From Geobacter argillaceus (GTDB taxonomy: Bacteria > Desulfobacterota > Desulfuromonadia > Geobacterales > DSM-12255): DNA of 64,000 bases. Positions 29,019-38,034 of this stretch are shown here, one piece after another (within the stretch, counting starts at the first letter, position 1; each line of letters opens with the position of its first letter). The position numbers and the translations under genes are program-made. A model generated the notes under the pieces. It searched no databases, was not told the DNA's origin, and saw only the letters and a list, made by a program, of their open reading frames with translations. The stretch is taken from assembly GCF_007830735.1 (NCBI RefSeq), contig NZ_VLLN01000010.1, positions 80,679 through 144,678 of the forward strand. The letters run 5' to 3'.

Positions 29019-29069
29019 TAATCTGACAATGTAGAATGAATACCTGTTTTTCATTGAATGGAGTGGCAG

Positions 29070-29516
29070 ATGATAATGGACATCAACGAGGTTATGAGAA
29101 TCCTTCCGCACCGCTATCCGTTCCTCCTGGTTGACCGGGTCGTGGAGCACGAGGCGGGTAAGCGGATTGTCGGCATCAAGAACGTGACCATCAACGAGCC
29201 GTTTTTCCAGGGGCACTTTCCCGGCCACCCGGTAATGCCGGGGGTGCTGATTATCGAGGGGATGGCCCAGGTGGGGGGGATTCTCGCCTATCTCGCCTCG
29301 GATGACGAGGTCAGGAAGAAGGTCTGCTATTTCGCCGGGATCGATAACGCCAAGTTCCGCCGCCCGGTCCGGCCCGGTGACCAGCTCCGGATCGAGATGA
29401 CCGCCACTGCCTGCAAGCGCGGCATCTGGTGCTTCAGCGGCAAGGCATTCGTTGACGACAAGCTGGCGGCCGAGGCGGAACTGAAGGCGACGTTCGCCGA
29501 GATGGACAGACAGTAA
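29070..29516 (+). CDS. fabZ: (3R)-hydroxyacyl-ACP dehydratase FabZ
   Basis: 148 residues from ATG 29070 (GGAG six bases upstream; ATG 29076 possible). The hot-dog fold has the catalytic His49 in [12 protein letters not shown] and Glu63 in IIEGMAQ. FabZ removes water in fatty acid elongation and competes with LpxA/LpxD for hydroxyacyl-ACP; its place between lpxD and lpxA reflects that. Standard length. Confidence 0.95.
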   Translation: MIMDINEVMRILPHRYPFLLVDRVVEHEAGKRIVGIKNVTINEPFFQGHFPGHPVMPGVLIIEGMAQVGGILAYLASDDEVRKKVCYFAGIDNAKFRRPVRPGDQLRIEMTATACKRGIWCFSGKAFVDDKLAAEAELKATFAEMDRQ

Positions 29517-29520
29517 AAAC

Positions 29521-29550
29521 GGTGACTGGTAACTCGTGACTGGTGACGGG
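29521..29550. repeat. GTGACTGGT word repeat
   Basis: Words GGTGACTGGTAACTCGTGAC and TGGTGACGGG lie directly after the fabZ stop. This is the inverted orientation of the AGTCACCAGTTACGAGTCAC family at 18739, 62679 and 63639. Confidence 0.75.
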
Positions 29551-29608
29551 AAAATAGCTTCCTGAACCCGGCTGCGAGTTACTTGTTGCGTTCCTGAGGA
29601 GCATAGTT

Positions 29609-30385
29609 ATGATTCATGCAACAGCAATTATCCATCCCGGCGCCGAACTGGCCGAGGATGTGGAGATCGGCCCCTATGCCGTCATCGGCGGGCAGGTGAA
29701 GATCGGCAAGGGAACCAGGGTCGGCCCCCATGCGGTCGTGGAGGGGTGGACCACCATCGGCGAGTACAACCATATCTTTCAGCTGGCTTCTGTCGGCGCC
29801 ATTCCCCAGGACCTCAAGTACAAGGGGGAAGAGACCTATCTGAAGATCGGCGACCGGAATACCATCCGCGAGTTCTCCACCATAAATCTCGGCACGGTCA
29901 CCGGCGACGGCGAGACCACCATCGGCAACGACAACCTGTTCATGGCGTACTCCCACGTGGCTCACGACTGCCATATCGGCAACAGTGTCATCATGGCCAA
30001 TGCCGCTACCCTGGCGGGCCATATCACCGTGGAAGACTTTGCCAACATCGGCGGTCTTTCGGCTGTCCACCAGTTTACCCGGATCGGCGCCCATTCCATG
30101 ATCGGTGGTGGAACACTGGTGGGCCGGGATCTTCCCCCCTTCACCATTGCCGCCACCGGCAACAAGCGGGACGCCGAACTGCGCGGCGTGAACCTGATCG
30201 GTCTCAAGCGGCGCGGGTTCACTGACGAGGCGATCTCCTCCATCAAAAAAACCTACCTGATCTTCACGTCGGACTGCAAGGCCGACGAGGCGTTGACCCG
30301 GATACGGGCCGAGGTGCCGCAGACGCCGGAGGTGCAGCAGTTCCTGGCGTTCGTGGAATCTTCGCAACGGGGCTGTATCAGGTAG
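29609..30385 (+). CDS. lpxA: UDP-N-acetylglucosamine acyltransferase LpxA
   Basis: 258 residues. A left-handed beta-helix of hexapeptide repeats fills 1-190 (IHPGAELAEDVEIGPYAVIG) and a helical C-terminal domain follows. The probable catalytic His is in SHVAHDCHIGN near 120. LpxA performs the first step of lipid A synthesis. Length and layout are standard. It follows fabZ by 92 bases containing a word repeat. Confidence 0.95.
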   Translation: MIHATAIIHPGAELAEDVEIGPYAVIGGQVKIGKGTRVGPHAVVEGWTTIGEYNHIFQLASVGAIPQDLKYKGEETYLKIGDRNTIREFSTINLGTVTGDGETTIGNDNLFMAYSHVAHDCHIGNSVIMANAATLAGHITVEDFANIGGLSAVHQFTRIGAHSMIGGGTLVGRDLPPFTIAATGNKRDAELRGVNLIGLKRRGFTDEAISSIKKTYLIFTSDCKADEALTRIRAEVPQTPEVQQFLAFVESSQRGCIR

Positions 30386-30403
30386 GCGAATGAACCTGAA
30401 TTA

Positions 30404-30500
30404 AACACAGAGGCACAGAGTACACGGAGTAAATGCAGAGTTTGACCATTGTCGGAAAGGTGATGGTTTTCTCCGTGTCCTCCGTGTCTCCTCCGTGTTG
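30404..30500. repeat. Inverted repeat with ACACAGAGGCACAGAG words
   Basis: Left arm AACACAGAGGCACAGAGTAC (30404-30423, then ACGGAG) and right arm CTCCGTGTCCTCCGTGTCTC (30472 on) are degenerate inverted copies built of 7-8 base words. It occupies most of the lpxA-lpxB gap. Confidence 0.8.
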
Positions 30501-30551
30501 AACTGGGGGGGTCCTTCCCGTCGGCTGGGAAGGACAGGGAGACATCGTTCG

Positions 30552-31694
30552 TTGGGCAAGCGGATCATGATAGTTGCCGGCGAGGCCTCCGGTGACATGT
30601 ACGGCGCCAGGCTCGTCGAAGAGGCGCTTCAACTGGAGTCGGACGTCCGGTTCTTCGGGATTGGCGGCGCCGACATGCGGGCCGCCGGTGTCGAGACCCT
30701 GGTGGACGCCAATACACTGGCCGTGATGGGGCTGGTGGAGGTGGTTTCCCAGTTCCGGGTCATCGCCAGGGCCTTTAGCACCCTCAAACGGATCATCCGC
30801 ACCACCCCCCCGGACCTGCTGATCCTCATCGACTATCCCGGTTTCAATCTGCGTCTCGCTGCCGTGGCCAAGGCTGCCGGGGTGCCGGTCCTGTACTACA
30901 TCAGCCCCAAGGTCTGGGCCTGGCGTCCCGGGCGGGCGAAGAAGATCGCCGCGACGGTGAGTCACGTGGCAGTGATCTTCCCGTTCGAGGTACCGATCTA
31001 CGAGAAGGTAGGGGCGCCGGTCACCTTTGTCGGCCACCCGCTGCTGGAGATGGTAGCACCGGCCATGACCCGTGCCGCGGCGCTGGAGGCGTTCGGGCTC
31101 ACGGGGGGGCGTGTCGTGGGGCTGTTTCCGGGGAGCCGCAGGAGCGAGATCACCTCCCTCCTGCCGGTGATGCTGGCGGCGGCGGCCCTGCTCAAGGAGC
31201 GCTTTCCCGACCTGCGGTTCGTCCTCCCCCTGGCGTCCAGCATCGAACGGAGCCTGGTGGATGGTCTGCTGGCCGGTGCCGGCGTGGAGGCAACCGTCGT
31301 CCGGGGGAAGAACTACGATGTCATGCAGGTCTGCGATGCCATCATTGCCGCGTCGGGAACCGTTACCCTGGAGATCGCCCTCATGGGCATCCCCGAGGTC
31401 ATCATCTATAAGGTGGCGCCGCTTACCTATGCCGTGGGGAAACGGCTGGTGAAGGTGGCGCATATGGGGATCGGCAACATCGTGGCGGGCGAGCGGGTGG
31501 TGCCGGAACTCCTGCAGCACGAGGCAGAGCCGCTGCCGATTGCCGACGCCATCGGGCTATACTTCACCGACCGCGACTATCGGGAGATGGTGGTTGCCAA
31601 GCTGAAGGGGATACGCGAAAAGCTCGGTACACCGGGCGCCTCGGAGCGCGTCGCCAGACTGGCCCTCGGAATGGCTGCCGGATACGAAAAATAA
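30552..31694 (+). CDS. lpxB: Lipid-A-disaccharide synthase LpxB
   Basis: 380 residues from TTG 30552 (GKRIMIVAGEASGD), with AGGGAGA upstream; ATG 30567 would drop five residues. It is a GT-B glycosyltransferase (GT19): N-terminal MIVAGEASGDMYGARL, central YISPKVWAWRPGRAKKI and C-terminal PEVIIYKVAPLTY. It joins UDP-diacyl-GlcN and lipid X. No membrane helix is seen; it is expected at the inner face of the inner membrane. Gene order lpxA-lpxB-msbA is coherent. Confidence 0.95.
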   Translation: MGKRIMIVAGEASGDMYGARLVEEALQLESDVRFFGIGGADMRAAGVETLVDANTLAVMGLVEVVSQFRVIARAFSTLKRIIRTTPPDLLILIDYPGFNLRLAAVAKAAGVPVLYYISPKVWAWRPGRAKKIAATVSHVAVIFPFEVPIYEKVGAPVTFVGHPLLEMVAPAMTRAAALEAFGLTGGRVVGLFPGSRRSEITSLLPVMLAAAALLKERFPDLRFVLPLASSIERSLVDGLLAGAGVEATVVRGKNYDVMQVCDAIIAASGTVTLEIALMGIPEVIIYKVAPLTYAVGKRLVKVAHMGIGNIVAGERVVPELLQHEAEPLPIADAIGLYFTDRDYREMVVAKLKGIREKLGTPGASERVARLALGMAAGYEK

Positions 31695-31704
31695 TTCTGA
31701 AAGG

Positions 31705-31838
31705 GCATTTGAAACACTGAGCAACAGCGCAACGGAGAAGTCTTGAGAACCAATGGGGTAACCGTCTCGGTGACTTATTTTCTTGATGTAATTTTTTGAT
31801 TTCTCAGTTGCTCCGTTGCTCAGTGTTATTCCAAATGC
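31705..31838. repeat. Inverted repeat between lpxB and msbA
   Basis: Left arm GCATTTGAAACACTGAGCAA (31705 on, continuing GCGCAACGGAG) and right arm CTCCGTTGCTCAGTG followed by CAAATGC (31838) are imperfect inverted copies of about 35 bases, with about 65 bases between them. The outer GCATTTG/CAAATGC is perfect. Confidence 0.85.
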
Positions 31839-31852
31839 CGTTCATGGGATAA

Positions 31853-33580
31853 ATGGAAACCTTTAAACGTCTGCTTACCTACAGCAAGCCCTACACCTGG
31901 CGCATCATCATCTCCGCCATCGCGTCTCTGGTGGTCGGCGGTATGGACAGTGGCTTCGCCTATCTGGCCGGACCGGCGCTGAAACAGATCTTTTCGGACA
32001 ACAACCGGCTGCTGCTCCAACTCCTGCCCATGGCTATCATTGCCATTTTCCTGTTGCGGGGCTTAAGCCGGTACGTTAACGAATACTTCATCCGCACCGC
32101 GGGCCAGCTGGCGATCCAGGATATCCGCAACGAAATCTACCGGAAGAACATGGCACTGAGCATCGGGTATTTCGCCAGCAACCAGACCGGCAGCCTCATG
32201 TCGCGGGTCCTGAACGACGTGACCATGATGCAGGAGGGGGTGGCGAACGTCATCACCAGTTTCTTTCGTGACGGATTCGGGGCGCTGTCTCTGCTGGGGC
32301 TGATCTTCTATCTCAACTGGAAGCTGGCGCTCATCGCCTTTCTGGTGATTCCCGCCTCTGTGGTGCCGGCCCAGAAGATCGGCCGGCGGATCAAGAAAGC
32401 GTCCCAGGAGAGCCAGGGGCGGATGGGGGAGCTGACGAGCATTCTCCAGGAGAGCTTTTCCGGGATCAAGGTGATCAAGGCCTTTGCCCTGGAACCGCGG
32501 GAGGTAGCCAAATTTGCTGCCGCCAACCTTGGTTTTTACCGTTTCATGCGGAAAGGGATCAAATACGAGGGGGTGTCGGTGCCTATCATGGAACTCCTCA
32601 CCTCCCTGGGGATTGCCGGCGTCCTCTGGTTCGGCGGGTACCAGGTCATCAGCGGCGCCATGAAACCGGAAGCGCTGCTGTCGTTCATCGCGGCCATGGT
32701 CCTGCTGTTCAATCCGATCAAGAAGCTGAGCGGCACCTTCAATACCCTGCAACGCTCGCTGGGCGCGGCAGAGCGGGTTTTTGCCTCCATCGACGAACTG
32801 CCCGAGATCGTCGACCCGGCTCTGCCGGTCACCCTGGAGCAGGCGCGGGGCGACGTGCAGTTCCGCGATGTCTGGTTCACCTACGGCGACCAGGAAGAGT
32901 GGGTCCTCAGTGGAATCGACATCGAGGCCAGGCGGGGAGAGATCGTCGCCCTGGTGGGTCCTTCCGGCGGCGGCAAGACCACCCTGGTCTCGCTGATCAC
33001 CCGGTTTTACGACGTCAGCCGGGGAACTGTCCTGCTCGACGGCAACGACATCCGTACTCTCAGGCTGCAGGACCTGCTCGGTAATGTGGCCCTTGTCGAT
33101 CAGGAAACGATCCTGTTCAACGACACCATTGCCAACAATATCCGCTACGGCAGGCCGGATGCGACCGATGCCAGTGTGGAGGCGGCTGCCAGGGCCGCCT
33201 TTGCCCACGACTTCATCATGGAGATGCCCGAAGGGTATGCCACCGGCATCGGCGACCGGGGTGTCCGCCTTTCCGGCGGCCAGCGCCAGCGGCTCTGCAT
33301 TGCCCGGGCCATCCTGAAAGATGCGCCGGTCCTGATCCTGGACGAGGCGACCAGCGCCCTGGACACCGAGAGCGAACAGATGGTGCAGCAGGCCCTGAAC
33401 AACCTGATGCGGAACCGGACCACCTTTGTTATCGCCCACCGGCTCTCCACCGTCCTTCATGCCGACCGGATCGTGGTGCTGGAGGGGGGGCGGATCGTGG
33501 AAAGCGGCAGCCACAGCCAGCTCCTGGCCCTTGACGGTACCTACCGGCGTCTGTACGACATGCAGTTCCAGGAATCATGA
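31853..33580 (+). CDS. msbA: Lipid A export ABC transporter MsbA
   Basis: 575 residues: six membrane helices in the first 310, then an ATPase with Walker A GPSGGGKTT (near 368), LSGGQRQRLCIARA, and Walker B VLILDEATSALD. Half-size exporter, works as homodimer to flip core-lipid A across the inner membrane. Position between lpxB and the DUF374/waaA genes supports the function. It overlaps the next gene by four bases (ATGA), so they are probably translated together. Confidence 0.93.
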   Translation: METFKRLLTYSKPYTWRIIISAIASLVVGGMDSGFAYLAGPALKQIFSDNNRLLLQLLPMAIIAIFLLRGLSRYVNEYFIRTAGQLAIQDIRNEIYRKNMALSIGYFASNQTGSLMSRVLNDVTMMQEGVANVITSFFRDGFGALSLLGLIFYLNWKLALIAFLVIPASVVPAQKIGRRIKKASQESQGRMGELTSILQESFSGIKVIKAFALEPREVAKFAAANLGFYRFMRKGIKYEGVSVPIMELLTSLGIAGVLWFGGYQVISGAMKPEALLSFIAAMVLLFNPIKKLSGTFNTLQRSLGAAERVFASIDELPEIVDPALPVTLEQARGDVQFRDVWFTYGDQEEWVLSGIDIEARRGEIVALVGPSGGGKTTLVSLITRFYDVSRGTVLLDGNDIRTLRLQDLLGNVALVDQETILFNDTIANNIRYGRPDATDASVEAAARAAFAHDFIMEMPEGYATGIGDRGVRLSGGQRQRLCIARAILKDAPVLILDEATSALDTESEQMVQQALNNLMRNRTTFVIAHRLSTVLHADRIVVLEGGRIVESGSHSQLLALDGTYRRLYDMQFQES

Positions 33581-34263
33581 AGCAACTGCGCCGCGACATC
33601 GCCAGGTTCCTGAGTGTCGGGCTCGCTCCCTATCTCCTTTACGTGCTGATCCGTCTGCTGCACGCCAGCATGCGGATCGAGGTGCAGGGCAGTCGGGTCA
33701 TGCCCTCCTTTACCGAGCGCGGCGAAGGATTCATCGGCATCTTCTGGCATGGCCGTCTGTTGATGATCCCCTTTCTCTATCCGGGGAAATGGATGCATGT
33801 CCTGATCAGTACCCACCGTGACGGCGAGATCATTGCCAGGGTCATGGAGCGATTCGGGTTCCGGCTGGTACGGGGATCGTCGAAAAAGGGGGGCACAGCG
33901 GCACTGAAGGAGATGGTCAGGCTGCTGCGGGAGGACAAGGACGTCGCCATCACGCCGGACGGCCCCAAAGGTCCCCGTGAAGTCGCAAAGCCCGGCGTTG
34001 CCCAGGTGGCCAGACTTTCCGGCAAGGCGGTCATCCCGATGGCTTTTGCTGCGTCCCATGCATGGCGGATGGGGAGCTGGGACCGCTTTCTCATCCCCAA
34101 GCCGTTTTCCCGTGGGGTTTACGTGGTCGGCGAACCGCTTCGCTACCGTGATGGCGAGGAGCCGGAGGCATTCCGGGTCCGGATCGAGGCTGCCCTGCGG
34201 GACGTGACGGAGAGGGCGGACAATTACTTCGGTTCGAGGTTCGAGGTTCGAGGTTCGAGGTAA
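33577..34263 (+). CDS. DUF374 lysophospholipid acyltransferase-like protein
   Basis: 228 residues. One N-terminal hydrophobic stretch and the motifs IFWHGRLLMIPF and AITPDGPKGP place it in DUF374, related to lauroyl/lysophospholipid acyltransferases. As no LpxL/LpxM is seen here and the gene follows msbA, it may be the late acyltransferase or a lipid A modifier; this is inference. The last ten residues (GSRFEVRGSR) are coded by four tandem TTCGAGG words (34231-34260). A second copy of the sequence coding for AALRDVT lies after the repeat at 34285-34315. Confidence 0.82.
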   Translation: MKQLRRDIARFLSVGLAPYLLYVLIRLLHASMRIEVQGSRVMPSFTERGEGFIGIFWHGRLLMIPFLYPGKWMHVLISTHRDGEIIARVMERFGFRLVRGSSKKGGTAALKEMVRLLREDKDVAITPDGPKGPREVAKPGVAQVARLSGKAVIPMAFAASHAWRMGSWDRFLIPKPFSRGVYVVGEPLRYRDGEEPEAFRVRIEAALRDVTERADNYFGSRFEVRGSR

Positions 34264-34374
34264 CGGCAACATCCAGCAGCTTCAGGCTGCTCTGCGGGAC
34301 GTGACGAAACGGCGGGTACATACGTTGGTTTGATGTCCGAAATTGCTTTAACATCGAACATCGAACATCGAACA
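34231..34374. repeat. TTCGAGG array, gene-end duplicate and TCGAACA array
   Basis: GGTTCGA words run four times at 34231-34260 and ACATCGA words three times at 34351-34374 in the inverted sense. Between them 34284-34312 repeats the preceding gene's 34188-34214 region (AGGCTGC..TGCGGGACGTGACG) with few mismatches. Confidence 0.8.
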
Positions 34375-34384
34375 GGTTTTGTTT

Positions 34385-35689
34385 ATGTACGTTCTTTACA
34401 ACATTCTGCTCTGGCTGGCGCTGCCGTTCATCCTCGCCTACCACCTCTATCGTTCCGTCAGTAGAGGGCGACCGGCGGCATTCGGCGAGCGTTTCGGCTT
34501 TGTCGACAATGCCATTACGGCCCCGGTTGCCGGGCGATCGCCGATCTGGGTCCATGCCGTGTCGGTCGGCGAGACCATTGCTGCCAAGCCGCTTCTGAAG
34601 GGGCTGAAGGAGCGGTGGCCGAACCGTCCCCTCATCCTCTCCAACATGACCGAAACCGGCCGGGCCATCGGCCAGGGGATCAGGGACGTGGACCTGGCCC
34701 TCCACTTTCCCTTTGACTACCCCTTTGCGGTCCGCAGCTTGCTTTCGCGAGTCAGACCGGCGCTCATCGTCATCGTCGAGACCGAGATCTGGCCGAACTT
34801 TGTCCGGATCGCCCGGGAAAGGGGGATTCCGGTGGTGATGGTGAATGGTCGCATCTCCGACCGCTCGTACAGCCGTTACCTGCGGCTGCGCCGGTTTTTC
34901 GGGCCGATCCTTGCCCACTTTTCCGCCCTGTGCATGCAGAGTGCCGAGGACGGCAGGCGCATAGCCGCCATCGGCGCAGACCCCGCCAGGGTCTTTGTCG
35001 CGGGCAATCTGAAGTACGATATCGCCGTGATTGTCCCGACCCCGGACGAACGTCTTGCCATCCGCACCGCCTACCGCCTGCCGCCGGAAGCGCTGGTGGT
35101 AACGGCCGGCAGTACCCATCCCGGTGAGGAGGTTTTGGTGATTGCCGCCTTCCGGGCCTTGCTGGCTGCCGGTTTGCCAGTGGTACTGGTTCTGGTGCCA
35201 CGCCATCCGGAGCGGGCCGACGAGGTGGCCGGTCTCCTGGAGAAAGCCGACCGTGCCTATGTCCGTCGTTCCGGGCTGGGAGCGGCTACCCCCTTGATTG
35301 CGCCGGGACGGGTGCTCCTGGTGGACACCATCGGCGAGCTCATGCGTCTGTATGCCGTGTCGGATCTGGTGTTTGTCGGCGGAAGCCTGGTGCCGGTCGG
35401 CGGGCACAACCTCCTGGAGCCGGCATCCCTGGGGGTTCCGGTCGTCTTTGGACCGTACATGGAGAACTTTCGCGAGATATCGCGGCTGGCGCTGGCCGGA
35501 GAGGGCGGGGTGCAGGTCGCGGATGAAAGCGCCCTTGGCGCGGCCCTGGCTACCCTGTTGCAGGATGCCGACCGGCGCCTCACCATGGGGGAACGGGGCC
35601 GGCGCATCGTCGCGGAGAATGGTGGGGCAACGGAGAGGCATCTGGAGGTAATTGAGCGGTTGCTGGATGAGAGGCCGGCAAGGACGTGA
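34385..35689 (+). CDS. waaA: Kdo transferase WaaA
   Basis: 434 residues from ATG 34385. An N-terminal membrane anchor (MYVLYNILLWLALPFIL) is followed by the GT30 GT-B fold with WVHAVSVGE, VETEIWPNF and FVGGSLVPVGGHNLLEPA. WaaA adds one or two Kdo residues to lipid IVA from CMP-Kdo. It follows the DUF374 gene and precedes lpxK. Length matches the family. Its TGA stop lies within the GTGAGGA repeat that starts at 35686. Confidence 0.95.
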   Translation: MYVLYNILLWLALPFILAYHLYRSVSRGRPAAFGERFGFVDNAITAPVAGRSPIWVHAVSVGETIAAKPLLKGLKERWPNRPLILSNMTETGRAIGQGIRDVDLALHFPFDYPFAVRSLLSRVRPALIVIVETEIWPNFVRIARERGIPVVMVNGRISDRSYSRYLRLRRFFGPILAHFSALCMQSAEDGRRIAAIGADPARVFVAGNLKYDIAVIVPTPDERLAIRTAYRLPPEALVVTAGSTHPGEEVLVIAAFRALLAAGLPVVLVLVPRHPERADEVAGLLEKADRAYVRRSGLGAATPLIAPGRVLLVDTIGELMRLYAVSDLVFVGGSLVPVGGHNLLEPASLGVPVVFGPYMENFREISRLALAGEGGVQVADESALGAALATLLQDADRRLTMGERGRRIVAENGGATERHLEVIERLLDERPART

Positions 35690-35715
35690 GGAGTGAGGAG
35701 TGAAGGGTGAGGAGT
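35686..35715. repeat. GTGAGGA word repeat spanning the waaA-lpxK junction
   Basis: Words GTGAGGA, GTGAGGA, GTGAAGG, GTGAGGA follow each other. They contain the waaA stop, a Shine-Dalgarno-like GAGGA and the GTG start of lpxK. Confidence 0.8.
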
Positions 35716-36785
35716 ATTTCAAGGCGCTGCTGAACGGTGAGACGCAGAAGGTAGCCGATCGGCTGCTGCTGGTCCTGCTGCGGGGCTGTGCCGTTCCGTA
35801 CTCCCTGGCCATGCGGCTGCGGGCCTTTGCCTTTGCTGCGGGTCTGCTCCGGTCGCGCAGACTGCCCCAGCCGGTGATCTCGGTGGGGAACATCACCGTC
35901 GGCGGCACCGGCAAGACCCCCATGACCGCCTGGCTTGCCCGCTACGTCATGTCACGGGGCAAACGGGTGGCGGTTCTCAGCCGGGGGTACGGCGGGAGCC
36001 TGGAGGGAACCGTTGCCATTGTTGCCAACGGCGAGCAACGGCTCCTTACTCCGGAAGAGGCTGGCGACGAGCCGTGCCTGCTGGCCGATCTGGTGCCGGG
36101 GCTGATGGTGGTGATCGGCAGCGACCGTTATCGGGCCGGATGCCTGGCCATGGAGCGGCTGAACCCGGACATCTTCATCCTGGACGACGGGTTTCAGCAT
36201 CTGCGGCTGCAACGGGACCTGGATATCCTGCTTCTCGATAGCAGGCAGCCGTTCGCCAATGGCCGTATTCTGCCTGCCGGTCTCCTGCGGGAACCGCTCT
36301 CGTCAATCGGTCGGGCCGATATGGCGCTGTTCACCCGCTGTGTCGATGATTCGTTGCCTGATGCGAAGCTCCCGGCCGGCCTTCCTGTCTGTCATGCCCG
36401 ACACCGGCTGGTCGGTTTTACCACCCTGTCGGGCGGGCCGGTACGCCGATTCGGGGAATTGGCCGGACAGAGGGGACTGGCCTTTGCCGGGATCGCCGAC
36501 CCGGCGGGATTCTTTGACGAACTGGAGCGGGAAGGGGCAGAGCTGGCCGCCACCCTGGCCTTTCCCGATCATACCGTGTACGGCGACGAGGAGTGCGCGG
36601 CCCTGGCCAGGCTTCGCACGTCGGCACGGGCCGATTACCTGATTACCACCGCCAAGGATGGGGTCAAGCTGAAGGCGTTGGGGGCGGATGATTTCCCGTG
36701 TTATGTGGCGTCGCTGGAACTGGAGATAGCCGATGCCGCCCCCCTCTGCCGGCGGCTGGATAAACTGCTTCAAAACGGGAGATAG
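35700..36785 (+). CDS. lpxK: Tetraacyldisaccharide 4'-kinase LpxK
   Basis: 361 residues from GTG 35700 (MKGEEYFKALLNGE). The P-loop VGGTGKTP is at 67-74, after a membrane-associating N-terminal helix; RGYGGSLEG and DDGFQHLRLQRDLDILLLD are also family hallmarks. LpxK phosphorylates the 4' position of lipid A precursor. The start and its GAGGA site come from a word repeat. An in-frame later start would remove the N-terminal helix and is unlikely. Confidence 0.95.
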   Translation: MKGEEYFKALLNGETQKVADRLLLVLLRGCAVPYSLAMRLRAFAFAAGLLRSRRLPQPVISVGNITVGGTGKTPMTAWLARYVMSRGKRVAVLSRGYGGSLEGTVAIVANGEQRLLTPEEAGDEPCLLADLVPGLMVVIGSDRYRAGCLAMERLNPDIFILDDGFQHLRLQRDLDILLLDSRQPFANGRILPAGLLREPLSSIGRADMALFTRCVDDSLPDAKLPAGLPVCHARHRLVGFTTLSGGPVRRFGELAGQRGLAFAGIADPAGFFDELEREGAELAATLAFPDHTVYGDEECAALARLRTSARADYLITTAKDGVKLKALGADDFPCYVASLELEIADAAPLCRRLDKLLQNGR

Positions 36786-36787
36786 AT

Positions 36788-36958
36788 ATGGCACTATCCG
36801 AGGAACTTCTGGCGATTCTTGCCTGCCCGCAATGCAAGGGTGGGCTCCAGTACGAGCAAGAACTGCCTGCCCTGACCTGCAACGTCTGCCGGCTTCGTTA
36901 TCCGGTCCGGGAAGGGATTCCGGTGATGCTGGTGGATGAGGCGGAGTTATTGTCGTAA
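36788..36958 (+). CDS. Trm112/YcaR-family zinc-ribbon protein
   Basis: 56 residues (MALSEELLAILACPQCKGG...), start ATG 36788 two bases after the lpxK stop. Two CxxC pairs, CPQC near residue 13 and CNVC near 32, form a zinc ribbon, and it ends in REGIPVMLVDEAE, the typical Trm112/UPF0434 signature. Such small proteins are encoded beside lpxK in many Gram-negative bacteria. Trm112 of eukaryotes activates methyltransferases; a bacterial partner is unknown. Too short for many gene callers. Confidence 0.92.
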   Translation: MALSEELLAILACPQCKGGLQYEQELPALTCNVCRLRYPVREGIPVMLVDEAELLS

Positions 36959-36982
36959 GGGGTGAGGTGTAAGGAGTGAGGG
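36959..36982. repeat. GTGAGG word repeat before waaF
   Basis: GGGGTGAGGTGTAAGGAGTG and GAGGGG words again provide the ribosome-site-like GAGG and the GTG start of the following gene. Confidence 0.65.
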
Positions 36983-38034
36983 GCAAGACAATCGATCCGG
37001 CAAATATCGGGGAAATTCTCATACGTGCCGTGAACTGGCTGGGTGATGCGGTGATGACCACCCCGGCCATCGGAACGGTGCGGGAGTTCTTTCCAACAGC
37101 ACGGATCACGCTCCTGGCTACCCCGCTGGTTGCCGAGCTTTTCACGCCCCATCCCTGGGTTGACGAACTGTTGGTGTACGACCGGAACGGGCGTCACCGT
37201 GGCATTGGTGGCAGGCTGAGGCTGGCTGCGGAGTTGAACGCGCGTGCCTTCGATCTGGCGATCATCCTGCCGAACTCCTTTGATTCCGCACTGGTTCCCT
37301 GGCTGGCCGGGATTCCCCGCCGGCTGGGCCTGCGAAGCGACGGCCGGGGGATGCTTCTGAACTACGGCATGCCGAAGAGCCTGCAGTCAACCACCGGTCA
37401 TCAGTCAGAGGCCTACCGAGCCATTTTGGCCCACTTCGGCATAACCGCATCGGCCAAACCCCAGCTACTGGCGACAACGTCGGCAGAGGATGGTGCGATT
37501 GCGGAACTGCTCAGGTCCGGCAATATCAATCCGGACGATGTTGTGGTCGGTATCAACCCCGGTGCCACCTACGGCTCGGCCAAGCGCTGGTACCCGGAGC
37601 GGTTTGCAGCCGTGGCCGACGACCTGGCCGGCCGGTGGGGGGCGAAGATCGTCATAACCGGCGGCCCGGACGAGACCGGGATCGCGGCCGATATTGCCGC
37701 AACCATGACCTCTCCCTGCCTTAACCTGGCCGGCAGGACCAAGGTCAGGGAGTTGATGGCGGTCATCAAGCGGTGCACTTTCTTCGTCACCAACGATTCC
37801 GGGCCGATGCACATCGCTGCTGCCTTTGGCGTGCCGCTGGTGGCCATTTTCGGCTCCACCGACCACACGACGACCTATCCTCTGGCAGAGCATGCACTGG
37901 TCGTTTGTCAACAGGTCGACTGTGCCCCCTGCATGAAGCGGGAGTGTCCGACTGACCACCGTTGCATGACCGCCGTTACCCCGGCGATGGTGGTGGAAGC
38001 GGCGGAAAAACTGAAAACCAGTTCGACGTTCTAA
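36976..38034 (+). CDS. waaF: ADP-heptose:LPS heptosyltransferase II
   Basis: 352 residues from GTG 36976. GT9 fold: N-terminal ILIRAVNWLGDAVMTTPAI, C-terminal VVGINPGATYGSAKRWYPERF and FFVTNDSGPMHIAAAFGVP. WaaF adds the second heptose. A Cys-rich segment CAPCMKRECPTDHRCM near 320 is typical of this group. The last residues TSSTF come from TTCGACG word repeat. Followed by the waaC gene after 64 bases of repeats. The roles of the two GT9 genes are assigned by resemblance and could be swapped. Confidence 0.9.
   Translation: MRGKTIDPANIGEILIRAVNWLGDAVMTTPAIGTVREFFPTARITLLATPLVAELFTPHPWVDELLVYDRNGRHRGIGGRLRLAAELNARAFDLAIILPNSFDSALVPWLAGIPRRLGLRSDGRGMLLNYGMPKSLQSTTGHQSEAYRAILAHFGITASAKPQLLATTSAEDGAIAELLRSGNINPDDVVVGINPGATYGSAKRWYPERFAAVADDLAGRWGAKIVITGGPDETGIAADIAATMTSPCLNLAGRTKVRELMAVIKRCTFFVTNDSGPMHIAAAFGVPLVAIFGSTDHTTTYPLAEHALVVCQQVDCAPCMKRECPTDHRCMTAVTPAMVVEAAEKLKTSSTF

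Noticed and set aside
34091..35923. 610-codon minus-strand open frame over waaA and flanks
   Set aside because: It covers waaA and parts of its neighbours on the opposite strand, is rich in Arg/Pro/Gly shadow composition and runs through word repeats.
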